64,000 nt of DNA from Phycisphaeraceae bacterium. Its GTDB lineage: Bacteria; Planctomycetota; Phycisphaerae; Phycisphaerales; UBA1924. The position numbers and the translations under genes were made by a program. Shown here piece after piece: positions 18,601-27,475 of this stretch. The notes under the pieces are model-generated. The model was given only the letters and a program-made list of their open reading frames with translations, was not told where the DNA came from and ran no database searches. Numbering within the stretch: position 1 is the first letter of the stretch; each line of letters begins with the position of its first letter. The stretch spans positions 62,001 to 126,000 of the forward strand of contig JAHBXI010000005.1 of NCBI GenBank assembly GCA_019636515.1. The letters are read 5' to 3'.

Positions 18601-20281
18601 CCTCCTGCTCCCACGACGCCAGGATCCGGACCGACTCCTCGTCCGAGGGATAACGCTCGATGATGCCACGGACCAGTTCGATCGCCCGCTCCTTGTCCTC
18701 CATCGCGTGGACGGCCTGCGCGTGGATGCGCATCGCCATCAGGTTCTGAGGCTCGATCGCCATGAGTTTCTCGGCGGTCGCCATCGCCGCGCCCGGCTGG
18801 TTGAGACGCAATTGCACCTGCGACTGAATCAGCAGCGCGTCGGCGTGGCGATCCGTGCCGATCGAATCAAAGAACTGCCGCAGCAACTTGTTCGCCGACT
18901 GCCAGTCCTCCTGCGCGACCTTGAACTTGGCGTCCAGCAGCCGCAGCGCGGGAACGTCCGCGCGGATCCCGCGGGCCTCCGCCTGGGCGCGGTACTTCTT
19001 GAACCTCTCCAGCGTCTCGGCTTTTCTCACGGGATCCGATTGACCGAACCAGTCCGTCAGCGTGAGGTCCGCCTGGGCGATCACCGCCGAGTCCTTCATC
19101 GAGTACAGACGCAGCCCCTCGATCCCCAGTGGGCGGGGCGGCAGTTCGAGGATCGCCTGATACTCCGCGATCGCCTCGTCGATGCGACCGGCCTGGCCGA
19201 GCATCGACGCCAGAAAATTCCGGGTCGCCGCGTCGTCCGGGTGCGACTGGATCCTTGCCTTCGCCATCGGGATGGACCGCGTGTACAGGGGGCGCCCCTC
19301 CACGCCCAGTTCCAGCGACGCCAGATCGCTGATCAGTTCCACCCCCACATCGCTCATCGAGCCAAGACGCTTCGCCGCGTCGTCAAGATCGGGAATGAGC
19401 GTCCGGATGTCGTCCCCCAGCGCGGCCGCCCGGTCCCGGCGATCCTCCCGCGACGCCGTTCGTGTCACGCCGCCTTCCCGGAGGATCCGCTCGGCCTTCG
19501 AACGGATGTTCATCAGCACCACCCGGGGGTGATCGGGGTACGCCGCCGACAGTTCCGCGAGAGCCTGCTGCGCCTGCGCCAGGCACTCGGCTTCCTGTTC
19601 GTCACGCCGCGCCTTGGCCGCCCGGGCCGCCCGGGCCCCGTGGTAATACACCAGCCCGATCCTCGACTCGACGTCCTGCGAATCGGCCTTGATCGCCGTG
19701 AGGAGGTCCTCGCCGGCACGGGTGATCTGGGTCTCGGAGACATCCGACGCGTTGGCGATGATGCGGACCAGGGCACGGCCGCTGAACCGGCGGAGCGCCT
19801 GCTCGGGTCCGGGATTGGCCGGGTCGTAGTTCAGCAGCGCGTTGTCCGTTTCGGTCACCAGGTCCAGGTTGGGCTGGAGGTCGAATCGCTGGGACGCGAT
19901 GCGGTCGTCGATCATCTGAAGCCAGTTGCGGTGCGCCTCGACATCGTTGCGTTTGATGATGGCCAGGTTCCGGGTGACCTTCGTGTAGTCGCCCAGGAAT
20001 TTCTGCTCGTAGATCGTCCGGGTCTCGGGAACCAGGTTCGAGAGCGCCTCCCGCCACTTGGCAAGGCGTACCGCGCTGTTCTGCTGGCGGTTCACCGCCT
20101 TGGCGTAGTACACGTCGGCGTCCTTGTAGTTGCCCGCGGCCATGGCCTCGTCGCCGCGACGCTCGTTCTCGTCGCCGGTGCGGCTCTTGAGCCACAGGTA
20201 CGTCCCCGCCGCGCCGACAAAGACAAGCACAATGACGCCCGCGAGCGTCACGACGAAACGAGTATTGACCTTGGCCGCCAT
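15689..20281 (-). CDS. giant membrane-anchored TPR protein of the exopolysaccharide operon
   Basis: About 1530 residues. There is one N-terminal membrane helix (FVVTLAGVIVLVFVGAAGTYLWL, about 9-31) and almost everything after it is TPR-like helical hairpins, such as GDEAMAAGNYKDADVYYAKA, NFLASMLGQAGRIDEAIAEY, and RALLERAVVAYPEDPLVF-like units near 1040-1080, with ALDTLGVVYLALGRAEEARQ near the C-terminus. Long TPR proteins accompany exosortase-type (PEP-CTERM) exopolysaccharide loci, where they are thought to scaffold synthesis or export complexes. The ATG at 20281 is preferred over a TTG at 20290, which sits directly against the GGGAG ribosome binding site. It is 57 nt downstream of the exosortase gene. 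Confidence 0.85.
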   Translation of the reverse strand: MAAKVNTRFVVTLAGVIVLVFVGAAGTYLWLKSRTGDENERRGDEAMAAGNYKDADVYYAKAVNRQQNSAVRLAKWREALSNLVPETRTIYEQKFLGDYTKVTRNLAIIKRNDVEAHRNWLQMIDDRIASQRFDLQPNLDLVTETDNALLNYDPANPGPEQALRRFSGRALVRIIANASDVSETQITRAGEDLLTAIKADSQDVESRIGLVYYHGARAARAAKARRDEQEAECLAQAQQALAELSAAYPDHPRVVLMNIRSKAERILREGGVTRTASREDRRDRAAALGDDIRTLIPDLDDAAKRLGSMSDVGVELISDLASLELGVEGRPLYTRSIPMAKARIQSHPDDAATRNFLASMLGQAGRIDEAIAEYQAILELPPRPLGIEGLRLYSMKDSAVIAQADLTLTDWFGQSDPVRKAETLERFKKYRAQAEARGIRADVPALRLLDAKFKVAQEDWQSANKLLRQFFDSIGTDRHADALLIQSQVQLRLNQPGAAMATAEKLMAIEPQNLMAMRIHAQAVHAMEDKERAIELVRGIIERYPSDEESVRILASWEQEADPTKIADPVARDMAMLEAAMSSSRLNAGEVADQLRAMADRHGQDPRVVTALAQALVENNDKAGAEAALRRGIEAHPDHKDLARLARALSAEDTAGALIALLDESNLAPTDKALRKYAILRGYRRLDEASQVLRSEYARNPSDSRVLEFSFLEAIERRDVDAANRFAAKAQELDADGAEGMTYRARVFIMQDRMSEAAATLRQATLRNVVSPEAWRLLARVQRQIGRTPDALRAYEEALRLRPNDRETLREYIAFLSEEDASRALRVARDNERFAANDPAFEELLLRLEGRVGDKPRAIEMRTRMLERDPENINNLGTLATLHMDVKDYRSARALIDRLRARADTPQVTLLDARWYLEQRQPDQSLKVMEDYLAAREASSLTIDPFLAFGQFLVQRGNLEAGVQMMQRGLPYQDAKRREVDRTIGDTLANLGHDAGAAEAYERVLEAGGEDSGNLVRLRLAEMYLRVSRCKDADELLTKIQAGTQKENATAVLLAADGALCVGDTRRARELLDRAVVAYPEDPLVFVKRAEFLMKDPASQRDAMADLDAALRLRPGHARALQARATMHNNRGDVDKAIADLQALVKANPGMTEIRDNLIRDLLGRDRRDQAVQIADEAIGVRPGDLQTITRMSDLFRLSESYPDAARYALQAWAISKEYDIGIRCLESILNNPAGNVMQAEEILRTFQAEISQRPALIISRAKIAMRRNANNFSRVQRQVNDDLTMALDLISPERTDQLSAWRRDVRVIYPRPADTAAYYAAAATRSVHRDWVQFFRAELQISEAGNFEDGIKELNALISGASNDDVRVLSYRLLGTTLHTRQEHERAAEIWKAGLGKYPQDWEINNNLAYVYVRYLGRAAEALPYAEQAVRSRAESSDALDTLGVVYLALGRAEEARQALEAAIARAGMTLSRIPPMIHLGGYYFAKGDTETASRLARDVEAILNAVGVEGPSEYRTDLDELKRKIAGK

Positions 20282-20338
20282 CGCGCTCAACTCCCTCGTC
20301 GTCCGCGGGCCATCCGGCCCGGCGAGACGATCGTGTCA

Positions 20339-22252
20339 TCATCCTTCGCCCGACGCGGCCACCCGTGCCCGCCGCGGGTTGTCCTCGGGGTATGCCCCCG
20401 CCTCCACATCGATCCAGTCCGGAACGCACATCATCACGTGCGGCAGAAGGTCGTCAAGCAGACGGCCCGACAAGGCCGCAAGTTCCGCCGCGTCCGACAC
20501 GAACGGGCTGGAAATCTGCACCTTCATGTAGTAGGCGTAGTCGTCCTCCAGATTGAACGCCAGCAGCCGAACGCCCTCCGCCCTCGCCACCGTACCCCCG
20601 TTGGCGACGAAGAAGTACCCCGCCGTGTACACCAGCCCCCCCGGCCCGGCGTACTGCGAGATGTTCATCGAGATCGAGCCGGGATCACGGGGCAACCGAA
20701 CCCGCCGGATCCGGTTATTGTTGTGGTCCATGGCGTTGGCCGTGAAGATCCGTCCTCGCAGCGAGGAAGGGACCGTCTCATCCTCCACCCAGTCCGACTG
20801 GTCGAGCGTCACCGGGTAAATCGACGACGCCGAGATCATGTCAAGACCGCCCCCGATGAAGCAACGCTCGGGGACGTGAGGGACCGTGTCGATCATCCCC
20901 GTGTAGTACGCGATGTGAACTTCGAGCGTCGCCGGCTTGCGAGGATCGGATGGGAATCGCTCCCGGTACGTCCGCGTGACGTAGTTCTCCGTCCCGAGCG
21001 CCTTGAGAACCTCGGGCTTCTCCAGGCGGTCCTCGCCGACCTGCTCCCACGAGGCCGTGATCCGCGGAATCGCCCGAACCGCTCGATTCTCGGGGGCGTG
21101 GATCGGCAGTTTCTGCAGGTAGATCCCGGTCATCCGGATACCCGCCCCGAACCCCGCCGCCGACGCCGCCATCACCACCAGCGGCACCACGAAGGACGCC
21201 CGGGAAAGGCTCGACCACGCCACCGGGCGAGCAAACCACGCCGGCCACGGGATCGACGCCTTCGCGTCCGCCTGGGTCTTGATCTTCGCGGTCGCTCCCG
21301 CGACCGGCGGGTCGTCTTCGCGGACCACCCGCTCCAGCACCCACACCACCCCCAGGAACAGGAAGAACCCCGGGACCAGCAGCAGCATGCCGATCAGCAT
21401 GTGCGCATCCCCGGTCGCCAGGTTCGAATCAAACAACGACGCGATCCCCAGCACGGCCACGCGCACCACGTTCAGTCCCACCGCCACCGGGATCGAAAGC
21501 AGCACCACCGCCACGCGCTGCCACCAGTAGGTACACCGTATCAAGGCCACCGCCGCCGCCAGCGCGATGAACGCGATCACCATCCGCATCCCCGAGCACG
21601 CGTCCGCGACGTTCATCGGGGCCGCCACGCCCGCCGAATTGATCACCGTGATGTTGTTCCCGTCGACATGCACCCCAAACCCCGCCATGTCCCCGAGGAA
21701 CGTCAGGATCAGCCCCGCTCCTTTCGACGCGATCAGTTTCAGCGGGAACGTCAGGTAGTTCATGATCATCTCGCTGACCGAGACGCCGAACCCCAGGTAC
21801 GCGATCGGCAGAAACAGCCACCGCATCATCGCCGGACCGGCCATCAGCAGCGCCAGCCCGAACAACGTCAGGATCATCGAGAAGCCCTGGAGCATGTGGT
21901 TCTTCACGCCCACCACGCAGAAGAAGTACGCCACGATCCCGAGCACGAACGGGGCCAGCCCAGGCCAGAACACCACCGGCTCGGTCTTGAGGATCTGCTC
22001 ACGCCGCATCCACAAGAGCCCCGCGCTCACGACCGGGATCAGGTAGACGTGTCCCCAGTCCTCCATCGCCTCAAGGCTGAACCTGTTCTGCACCAGGAAC
22101 CAGCGGTAGAACAACGCGACAAACGCCGCGAACAGGAGCCCGATCATCGTCAGACCCGCCCGGGACAGGATCCCCGGCCGAGACGGACCGCGACCCACAC
22201 GCTCGCTCAGCGTGGATGTCGGATCCGACCGCGGTGTGCTGATCGTCGCCAT
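20339..22252 (-). CDS. exosortase fused to EpsI/DUF3485 domain
   Basis: 637 residues. The N-terminal half is a polytopic exosortase with the three expected active-site residues: Cys219 in ACSGMRM, Arg264 in LNVVRVAVLG and His284 in DAHMLIGML. Exosortases cleave and sort proteins with PEP-CTERM tails in the inner membrane and are encoded with exopolysaccharide genes. After the last helix (about 375) comes a soluble extracytoplasmic domain (about 385-610) resembling EpsI/DUF3485, with YTGMIDTVPHVPERCFIGGG. EpsI is a separate protein in many proteobacteria; fusion to exosortase is known in some lineages. A likely substrate is the PEP-CTERM protein at 62.4-63.3 kb. No clear ribosome binding site precedes ATG 22252. 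Confidence 0.9.
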   Translation of the reverse strand: MATISTPRSDPTSTLSERVGRGPSRPGILSRAGLTMIGLLFAAFVALFYRWFLVQNRFSLEAMEDWGHVYLIPVVSAGLLWMRREQILKTEPVVFWPGLAPFVLGIVAYFFCVVGVKNHMLQGFSMILTLFGLALLMAGPAMMRWLFLPIAYLGFGVSVSEMIMNYLTFPLKLIASKGAGLILTFLGDMAGFGVHVDGNNITVINSAGVAAPMNVADACSGMRMVIAFIALAAAVALIRCTYWWQRVAVVLLSIPVAVGLNVVRVAVLGIASLFDSNLATGDAHMLIGMLLLVPGFFLFLGVVWVLERVVREDDPPVAGATAKIKTQADAKASIPWPAWFARPVAWSSLSRASFVVPLVVMAASAAGFGAGIRMTGIYLQKLPIHAPENRAVRAIPRITASWEQVGEDRLEKPEVLKALGTENYVTRTYRERFPSDPRKPATLEVHIAYYTGMIDTVPHVPERCFIGGGLDMISASSIYPVTLDQSDWVEDETVPSSLRGRIFTANAMDHNNNRIRRVRLPRDPGSISMNISQYAGPGGLVYTAGYFFVANGGTVARAEGVRLLAFNLEDDYAYYMKVQISSPFVSDAAELAALSGRLLDDLLPHVMMCVPDWIDVEAGAYPEDNPRRARVAASGEG

Positions 22253-22540
22253 CGTTCAGATTCTTGGAGTTCCCAACTCTTGGAGACCCCGATTCTTCGA
22301 TACCCTGGGCCACGCCCCGCGATCGACGAGGGGAAACAACCATCTCCGGCCGCTCGGACAACCTCGGGCTTGGCCGGCCTTTCCCGCCGATCGCGGATGC
22401 CCTCCCTCGACCCTACCGAACCCACCATGCACACCGACCATCCCCGCGGGCTCTTTCCCTATACGAACCCGCCGCCCGGTTGGTTCATGCCCACGCCGAC
22501 ACGGCCTTGGTCTCCACGCCCGTACCATGTCGCGAATCCG

Positions 22541-24331
22541 TCAGAATCCACGACTTTCCGGCGGGGGACCGAAGATGTCGTTGCCGAAATTGCGGTCCAC
22601 CACAAAGCCAAACCCGTAGTTGGTCCGGAACCCGCCCCGCAGCACCGCGAGCGGCAATGCCCAGAAATTGGTCCCGACGTTGATCCGGTCGTCGGGCTTC
22701 AGGTACAGGTCGGGCTCGGTCTGTTCGGCGATCGCGCGGAGATTGATCCGGATCGTCGCCTGGCGGTCCTTGCCCACGATCCTCGTCACGTCGCAACGCT
22801 CGGGGATCGCGATCGCGTTCAGGCCGCCGGCCGAATCCAGGGCCCGAAGCAGCGTCAGTTTGCCCACGTCCGGCAGCGAGTACGGGCCGGGACGCTGCAC
22901 CTGGCCGGCCATGTAGACCAGCCCCGCCGTCGGCGCGGGGACCCGAACCGTGTCACCCTGCCGAACCACGATGTTGTACCGTGCATCGCCCGCCAGCAGC
23001 GGCTTGACGGGGATCCTGATCACGCGCTGGGTCACCATCGCCGAGAACCCATCATCGGTTCCGCGCGACCCGGACGAGCCGCCCCGCCCATCCGAAGCCC
23101 CTCCCCGCTGGCTCTTGACCAGCACCCACTCCCCGTTGACAAACACCCAGGTCGGCTCCGACGATAAACCGCCCCCCGAATCGGTCATCGGGCGCGACGG
23201 CGACCGGTCGGTCGCGGGATTCACCAGGTCGATCACCGGCTCGGCGCCGCCCTCACGATCGTTCCGGCCCGCCTCCACCGGCTGAGCGCCCCGCCCCGCC
23301 CCCACAAGGTCGATCGGCGCTGAAAGCACCGACGGCATCGGACGGCCCGAGTCCCATCCCCCCGTGCCATCACCCGCATCCTGTTCCCCCTTGGGTGACT
23401 CTCCCGATGGATCGAGGGCCTCTTCGAGCGCCTCCATCTCCGACCGATCCGGCGTCTTCGCTGGATTCGGCACGGAGGTGCCAGGCGTCTGGGCTCCGCC
23501 TCCCGTCAGGTCGTCGATCAGGTCGATCAGGCTCTCGGTCTGCCTGGGCGCGGGCGACGATTCCGTCGGAAGCGCCGGGTCCGTCGTCGGCGACGGGGCC
23601 GGCGCCGCGCCGGTCGGGCGCATGCCCGCGCGGACCGAGTCGTCCAGCGCCACCTGCCGGATCACAAAGACCTCTTCAATCGACTCGGGGAATCGCCCCG
23701 CCGCCGTGATCGCCTCGAGCAGCCGGTAATCCGGGCGAGGGATGAAGTACGGTCCCGGAGATTCCACCGCCCCGATCACCGCGTAGGTCTGCTGCCGCTG
23801 CGCCAGCGGGACGATCGACACCAGCGGTTCCCGGATAAAACGCGAGAGTGCCCGGACGATCTCGGCCTGCGTCTCGGCCACCGTCCGCCCCGCGACGTTC
23901 ACCAGGCCCAACTGGGGAAGATCGATGTTTCCCTGAAGGTCCACGTCGCGCGGAATCTCCGTCCCGCCCTGGCGGGTCTCAAAGTCGTACAACGTGATCA
24001 ACAGGCGGTCGCCAGGGGCCACCCGGTACTCCTGCGCCCCGGCGACAAGGTCCTCCGGAATCACGTCCGTCGTCTCGATCAATTCACCCAGGTCGTCCTC
24101 GATCACGCTGATCCGGTCGAGAATGGGCAGCGAGGTCGGCGTCGGCTCCCACCGTCCGGTGACGCTCGGATCCAGGAACGAATCCGCCTGGCAGCCCGAC
24201 AGGATCGCGGCGAGCCCGGTCAACGCGACCGCGGATCCGCAGCACGACGCCACGCCACGGATCGTCAACGCGTGCCCGCGCCCGACCGCAGCGAACTCCG
24301 ACTGCTTTCTCGCTCGTGCCGCCGATCCCAT
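22541..24331 (-). CDS. Wza-like polysaccharide export outer-membrane lipoprotein
   Basis: About 596 residues. A lipobox LAAILSGC near residue 50 marks an outer-membrane lipoprotein. The export domain follows: YRVAPGDRLLITLYDFE, then DVDLQGNIDLPQLGLVNVAGRT, VIGAVESPGPYFIPRPDYRL (first SLBB). A second SLBB-like region is near the C-terminus (GLVYMAGQVQRPGPYSLP, DRINVG). In between is an unusual Pro/Ser/Asp-rich linker of about 190 residues. This should be the outer-membrane channel for the exopolysaccharide whose chain length and sorting genes follow. ATG 24331 has AGGTG 6 nt upstream; 18 more in-frame codons exist 5' without a ribosome binding site. First gene of the operon. Confidence 0.88.
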   Translation of the reverse strand: MGSAARARKQSEFAAVGRGHALTIRGVASCCGSAVALTGLAAILSGCQADSFLDPSVTGRWEPTPTSLPILDRISVIEDDLGELIETTDVIPEDLVAGAQEYRVAPGDRLLITLYDFETRQGGTEIPRDVDLQGNIDLPQLGLVNVAGRTVAETQAEIVRALSRFIREPLVSIVPLAQRQQTYAVIGAVESPGPYFIPRPDYRLLEAITAAGRFPESIEEVFVIRQVALDDSVRAGMRPTGAAPAPSPTTDPALPTESSPAPRQTESLIDLIDDLTGGGAQTPGTSVPNPAKTPDRSEMEALEEALDPSGESPKGEQDAGDGTGGWDSGRPMPSVLSAPIDLVGAGRGAQPVEAGRNDREGGAEPVIDLVNPATDRSPSRPMTDSGGGLSSEPTWVFVNGEWVLVKSQRGGASDGRGGSSGSRGTDDGFSAMVTQRVIRIPVKPLLAGDARYNIVVRQGDTVRVPAPTAGLVYMAGQVQRPGPYSLPDVGKLTLLRALDSAGGLNAIAIPERCDVTRIVGKDRQATIRINLRAIAEQTEPDLYLKPDDRINVGTNFWALPLAVLRGGFRTNYGFGFVVDRNFGNDIFGPPPESRGF

Positions 24332-24668
24332 GCGTTCACCTTTCACTCGTAACCCGCGCTGAACCAGAAAAGAACCGATCGTCACGCTTGCCGGTCACCG
24401 CGAGGCATCCAATCAAAATACAAACAAAAACGACGAGAGAATCATAGTGTTCCCGACTTATCGGGACACCGCCGACTCAACGAATCACCAGAAATGCCAA
24501 ACACATTCCTTCCAAAATCCCCCGGTCATCCACGGCCCGACAACTGCATCGACCGCCCCCATCCCAACGGTTTACCCAGTCCTCGCATTTTCACGCCTCT
24601 CGCCATGCCGCCTGATATCGGCCGTTCCGAGTCTCCGGCGCAGGAGGAGCGAAGTCTAAACTACAACG
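24332..24668. promoter_or_regulatory. divergent intergenic region with AT-rich segment and imperfect hairpin
   Basis: This gap separates the exopolysaccharide operon (minus) from lipA (plus) and is the natural site for both promoters. It contains a locally AT-rich stretch around 24400-24440 that stands out from the GC-rich surroundings. Next to it, at about 24448-24467, is an inverted repeat: GTGTTCCCGA, loop CTTA, TCGGGACAC, with one bulged T. No T-tract follows on either strand, so it looks more like an operator or leader structure than a terminator. No clear -35/-10 pair could be assigned. Confidence 0.4.
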
Positions 24669-25964
24669 ATGAACGATCGGCCTCATCACGCCAATCTCAC
24701 CCCGGACCACGGGAGTGATGAGAGTCCCACCGACGCTGGAGTTACGCCCCAGCCGCGGGCGGCGTTCGCCACGGCTTCCAAGTCCTCGCTTGATCGAACG
24801 CAATCCCGACACCCTCGCCCACTCGGGGGAGACCCGCTCCGCCGGATCGACCCGCCCGTGGTCAGCCTGACGCCGATGGTCCTGAACAACCACGGCGGGG
24901 TGGACCACCTCGCCCCCAAGCGCAAGCCCTCGTGGATCCGTGCCCGCGTCCCCGGGGGGGAGGGGTACAACCGGCTCAAGTCCATCCTGACCGAGCACTC
25001 CCTGCACACCGTCTGCGAGGAGGCGGGATGCCCGAACATGGGGGAATGCTGGTCGCGCGGCGTCGCCACCATCATGATCCTGGGCGATACCTGCACCAGG
25101 GCCTGCGGGTTCTGCAACGTCAAGACCGGCCGCCCTCCATCGCTCGACAAGGATGAGCCGCGCCGAGTCGCCGAGTCGCTTCGCCTGATGTACGAAGGCG
25201 CCCGGCTTCGCCACATCGTCATCACGTCCGTCAACCGGGACGAACTTGCCGACGGAGGGGCGGGGATCTGGGCCGAAACCATCACGCGAAGCAAAGAGGC
25301 CTGCCCCGGCCTCTCCATCGAGGTGCTTATCCCTGATTTCGAGGGCAACTGGCCGGCCCTGCAGATGGTCATTGACGCCCGACCGCACATCATCAACCAC
25401 AACCTTGAGACGGTTCGCCGCATGTACCCCGCCGTGCGCCCAAGCGCCAAGTTCGATCGCTCCCTCGAACTTCTCCGCCGGGTCAAGGAGCAGGGCCTGG
25501 TCGCCAAGACCGGCGTCATGGTCGGCATCGGAGAGAAAGATGATGAGATCGCCGAACTCATCGGCGACATCCAGCGGTCCACCCGCGTCCGGGCGGCAAA
25601 CGCCGAATCGCTCACCCACAAACCCGAACGCGCCGCCGACCCCGATCCGCGCGATCCCACCGCCGATTCGTGCGACATCCTCACCATCGGCCAGTACCTC
25701 CAGCCGACGCGAAACCACCTGCCGATCGACCGATTTGTCACCCCCGAGCAGTTCGACCGCTTCAAGGCCCTGGGCCTGTCCGCCGGGTTCAAGGTGGTCG
25801 AGAGCGGCCCGCTGGTGCGTTCGAGTTACCACGCCGACCACCAGGCCGACGTTCTGACCACCATCCAGCAGGCCCGCGCGGCCACGACGGCGGGCCAACG
25901 AGAACGGGTCGATGGGTTTCACGGCCGAACCAGCGGTTCGACGGCCTCGCGTCCGAACTGTTGA
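24669..25964 (+). CDS. lipA: lipoyl synthase
   Basis: LipA is a radical SAM enzyme that inserts two sulfurs into octanoyl-lysine of lipoyl domains. Both clusters are visible: CEEAGCPNMGEC (auxiliary cluster, CX4CX5C) and CTRACGFC (CX3CX2C radical SAM), and the RSSYHAD motif near the C-terminus supplies the serine ligand of the auxiliary cluster. At 431 residues it is longer than the usual 290-330. About 70 residues precede MVLNNHGG. An Asp/Pro-rich insert of about 30 residues (around ESLTHKPERAADPDPRDPTA) interrupts the loop just before CDILTIGQYLQPT. The start is uncertain, since no ribosome binding site lies close to ATG 24669; GTG 24858 or ATG 24876 would give a more usual N-terminus. LipB is not in the window. 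Confidence 0.92.
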   Translation: MNDRPHHANLTPDHGSDESPTDAGVTPQPRAAFATASKSSLDRTQSRHPRPLGGDPLRRIDPPVVSLTPMVLNNHGGVDHLAPKRKPSWIRARVPGGEGYNRLKSILTEHSLHTVCEEAGCPNMGECWSRGVATIMILGDTCTRACGFCNVKTGRPPSLDKDEPRRVAESLRLMYEGARLRHIVITSVNRDELADGGAGIWAETITRSKEACPGLSIEVLIPDFEGNWPALQMVIDARPHIINHNLETVRRMYPAVRPSAKFDRSLELLRRVKEQGLVAKTGVMVGIGEKDDEIAELIGDIQRSTRVRAANAESLTHKPERAADPDPRDPTADSCDILTIGQYLQPTRNHLPIDRFVTPEQFDRFKALGLSAGFKVVESGPLVRSSYHADHQADVLTTIQQARAATTAGQRERVDGFHGRTSGSTASRPNC

Positions 25965-26238
25965 TGTTGGTGGCTTGCCTCGGACGTGAGATACTGGCGA
26001 TCAAACCCACCATCGCCCGGTGTCCGGCCAACCCGGAACCGGCCCTTTCGTTGAGTTCCCCTTCAGACGTCACGACCGATCGGCGCGAGCACAAACGCGA
26101 ACGATGGATCGCTGGTCCATCTTCGTCGGCCCGCCGGGGAACTCGCCCTCGAAGGATCGAGATCCGGGAATCGCCGATCACCGCCGCGCCCGTTCAGCCG
26201 CCGGCCGCGCCGTTGACCCGCTCGCATACGATCCCGCC

Positions 26239-27444
26239 ATGCAAAGGCAAGCCGCCGTCATCGGCGCCCTTCGAACCCCGATAGGCCGGTACGGCGGTGC
26301 CCTTTCATCGGTTCGGCCGGACGACCTGGCCTCGCTGGTGATCCGCGAGGTGGTCGCCCGGAGCGGCATCGACGGCTCGCTTGTCGACGACGTGTATTTC
26401 GGCGCGGCGAACCAGGCGGGAGAGGACAACCGTAACGTCGCGCGAATGGCCGCGTTGCTGGCGGGCTTGCCGCCGAGCGTGCCGGGCTGCACCGTCAACA
26501 GGCTGTGCGCCTCGGGGCTGGAGGCGATCAACCTCGCGGCGAGGATGATCGAGGCGGATCACGGAGATGTGTTCATCGCGGGTGGCGTCGAGTCCATGAG
26601 CCGCGCCCCGCTGGTGCTGAGCAAGGCTCAGGCGGCCTTCGACCGCGAGCAGGAATTGGTCGATACGTCGATCGGGTGGCGGTTTGTCAACCGTTCGCTC
26701 GCCGCGATGCATCACCCGTATTCCATGGGGCAGACGGCCGAGAACGTCGCCCGAGCGCACGGCATCAGCCGGGAGGATCAGGACCGATTCGCGCTGGCGA
26801 GCCAGCGTAAATGGGGCGCCGCGAACCAAGCCGGTCGGTTTGCCGACGAACTGGTGCCGGTCGAGATTCCGCAGCGCAAGGGAGAGCGGGTTGTTGTATC
26901 GGTCGATGAACACCCTCGCCCCGATACGACGCCGGAGCAACTGTCCAGGCTCCGCCCGGCGTTTACCGACGGGGGGCCGGGCACGGTGACGGCGGGCAAT
27001 TCGTCGGGGATCAACGACGGCGCGGCGGCGCTGCTGCTGGTTGAAGCACGGCGGGCCGCCTCGCTCGGCCTTAAACCCATCGCGTTTGTCGCGGCGAGCG
27101 CTTCGGCCGGGGTTGACCCGGCTCACATGGGCATCGGGCCGGTGCCCGCGACGCGCAAGGCGCTGGCACGGGCGGGTCTTTCGCTGGACGATATCGGGCT
27201 TTTTGAACTCAACGAGGCGTTCGCCGCGCAGTCGGTGGCGTGCATGCGCGAGTTGGGCCTCGACGAGTCGGTGGTCAACGTGAACGGGGGAGCCATCGCC
27301 ATGGGGCACCCGCTGGGGTGCAGCGGCGCACGCATCGCCTCGACGCTGGTGCATGAAATGTCAAGGCGCGGCGTGCGGCACGGCGTCGCCACGCTCTGCG
27401 TGGGCGTGGGACAAGGGCTCGCGACCGTGTTCGAGCGTGCCTGA
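26239..27444 (+). CDS. acetyl-CoA acyltransferase (thiolase), PcaF/PaaJ-like
   Basis: 401 residues. The thiolase catalytic set is complete: nucleophilic Cys in [11 protein letters not shown], His in [17 protein letters not shown], and the C-terminal CVGVGQG, where the usual CxGGGQG is changed to a Val at the third position. [11 protein letters not shown] in the loop domain is characteristic of the 3-oxoadipyl-CoA thiolase branch (PcaF/PaaJ), while the following [11 protein letters not shown] is common to many thiolases. Likely reaction: CoA-dependent cleavage of a 3-oxoacyl-CoA to acetyl-CoA plus a shortened acyl-CoA. It faces the minus-strand operon that ends 31 nt away with an aminotransferase and includes a PcaIJ-like CoA-transferase, so it plausibly completes that pathway. 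The frame is open further 5' but family alignment starts at ATG 26239. Confidence 0.9.
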   Translation: MQRQAAVIGALRTPIGRYGGALSSVRPDDLASLVIREVVARSGIDGSLVDDVYFGAANQAGEDNRNVARMAALLAGLPPSVPGCTVNRLCASGLEAINLAARMIEADHGDVFIAGGVESMSRAPLVLSKAQAAFDREQELVDTSIGWRFVNRSLAAMHHPYSMGQTAENVARAHGISREDQDRFALASQRKWGAANQAGRFADELVPVEIPQRKGERVVVSVDEHPRPDTTPEQLSRLRPAFTDGGPGTVTAGNSSGINDGAAALLLVEARRAASLGLKPIAFVAASASAGVDPAHMGIGPVPATRKALARAGLSLDDIGLFELNEAFAAQSVACMRELGLDESVVNVNGGAIAMGHPLGCSGARIASTLVHEMSRRGVRHGVATLCVGVGQGLATVFERA

Positions 27445-27475
27445 AGAAAGACGCCGGGCACGGAGCCGCCGCCCT

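Noticed and set aside
16898..23167. 2089-codon open frame on the plus strand
   Set aside because: It lies antisense to the TPR, exosortase and Wza-like genes and gives an Arg/His/Pro-rich product without motifs. Long antisense frames are expected at this GC content; those at 13409-16600 and 41325-43694 are of the same kind.
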